A stretch of 13,633 nucleotides of DNA from Phycisphaerae bacterium (GTDB lineage: Bacteria > Planctomycetota > Phycisphaerae > UBA1845 > PWPN01), in NCBI GenBank assembly GCA_035384605.1, contig DAOOIV010000065.1, positions 17,479 to 31,111 on the forward strand, read 5' to 3'. Of the stretch, positions 13,587 through 13,633 are shown in pieces. The position numbers and the translations under genes were made by a program. Position 1 is the stretch's first letter, and every line of letters starts with the position of its first letter. The notes under the pieces are model-generated. The model was not told where the DNA came from, searched no databases, and saw only the letters and a list, made by a program, of their open reading frames with translations.

Positions 13587-13633
13587 TGCGGAAAGGATTC
13601 CGCAGGGGATGCGGCCCGGAAAGGATTCCGGGC
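13587..13633. repeat. Two tandem hairpins sharing a GGAAAGGATTCC core
   Basis: The first hairpin (13587-13604) has 7-bp arms, TGCGGAA / TTCCGCA. The second (13614-13633) has 8-bp arms, GCCCGGAA / TTCCGGGC. Both have the loop AGGA, and the two begin 27 bp apart. The outer bases differ but stay paired. The array is cut by the window edge, so more units may follow. Confidence 0.8.

Larger units (their letters stand above)
12679..13633. other. 955-bp spacer with no credible gene, hairpins and repeats
   Basis: Reading frames here are short, lack ribosome binding sites and encode Arg/Ser/Gly-rich sequence without recognisable motifs. The left part holds an AT-rich island (12819-12890). The middle carries a 13-bp direct repeat, ATGTTGGGTTTGT, at 13066-13078 and 13380-13392, and an 8-bp hairpin at 13268-13288 (CCTGCGCG / CGCGCAGG). 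The right part holds a 14-bp direct repeat, a 10-bp hairpin and two related hairpins that run to the window edge. Confidence 0.6.

Overview
The window is GC-rich with long spacers between genes. Several features point to Planctomycetota, perhaps a Phycisphaerae-like lineage: a planctomycete-style pseudopilin with an H-x10-DG tail, a FlgI-like lipoprotein fused to a HEAT-like region, a TPR-M50 membrane protease, and hairpin-rich repeated spacers. This is an inference from gene content; no rRNA or other marker gene is present.

Left edge (1-880): the C-terminal part of a PglX/COG1002-type adenine DNA methyltransferase runs in from outside the window. It opens with an in-frame 24-bp tandem repeat. 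This is the only hint of a defence (BREX or restriction-modification type) locus, which would lie to the left. Convergent to it (910-3324, minus) is a TPR plus site-2-protease (M50) membrane protein.

Mobile element (3348-4220): a complete 873-bp IS5-family (IS427-like) element has 17-bp terminal inverted repeats, a TA target duplication and a transposase read through a -1 frameshift at A6G5. It sits inside codon 4 of the M50 gene. Removing it with one TA copy restores an ATG start and an N-terminal membrane anchor in frame.

Metabolic and housekeeping part (4400-10280): a methylthioadenosine phosphorylase gene has a TATAAT box and a perfect 17-bp dyad upstream. Convergent to it is a minus-strand pair, a pseudopilin followed by a SEC-C protein of unknown role. 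Divergent from the pseudopilin is a plus-strand pair, the FlgI-like lipoprotein followed by hemW.

Right part (10280-13633): a 36-aa single-pass membrane protein with a strong ribosome binding site and a duplicated N-terminus (10546-10656), a spacer with hairpins, an orphan cobalamin-binding-type radical SAM protein (11065-12678), and nearly 1 kb without a credible gene. That last stretch holds an AT-rich island with four GTCTA motifs and, near its right end, direct repeats and perfect hairpins.

No complete novel multi-gene system is visible. The most unusual items are the methyltransferase repeat, the IS-interrupted protease, the dyad before the MTA phosphorylase gene, the FlgI-HEAT lipoprotein and the small membrane protein.
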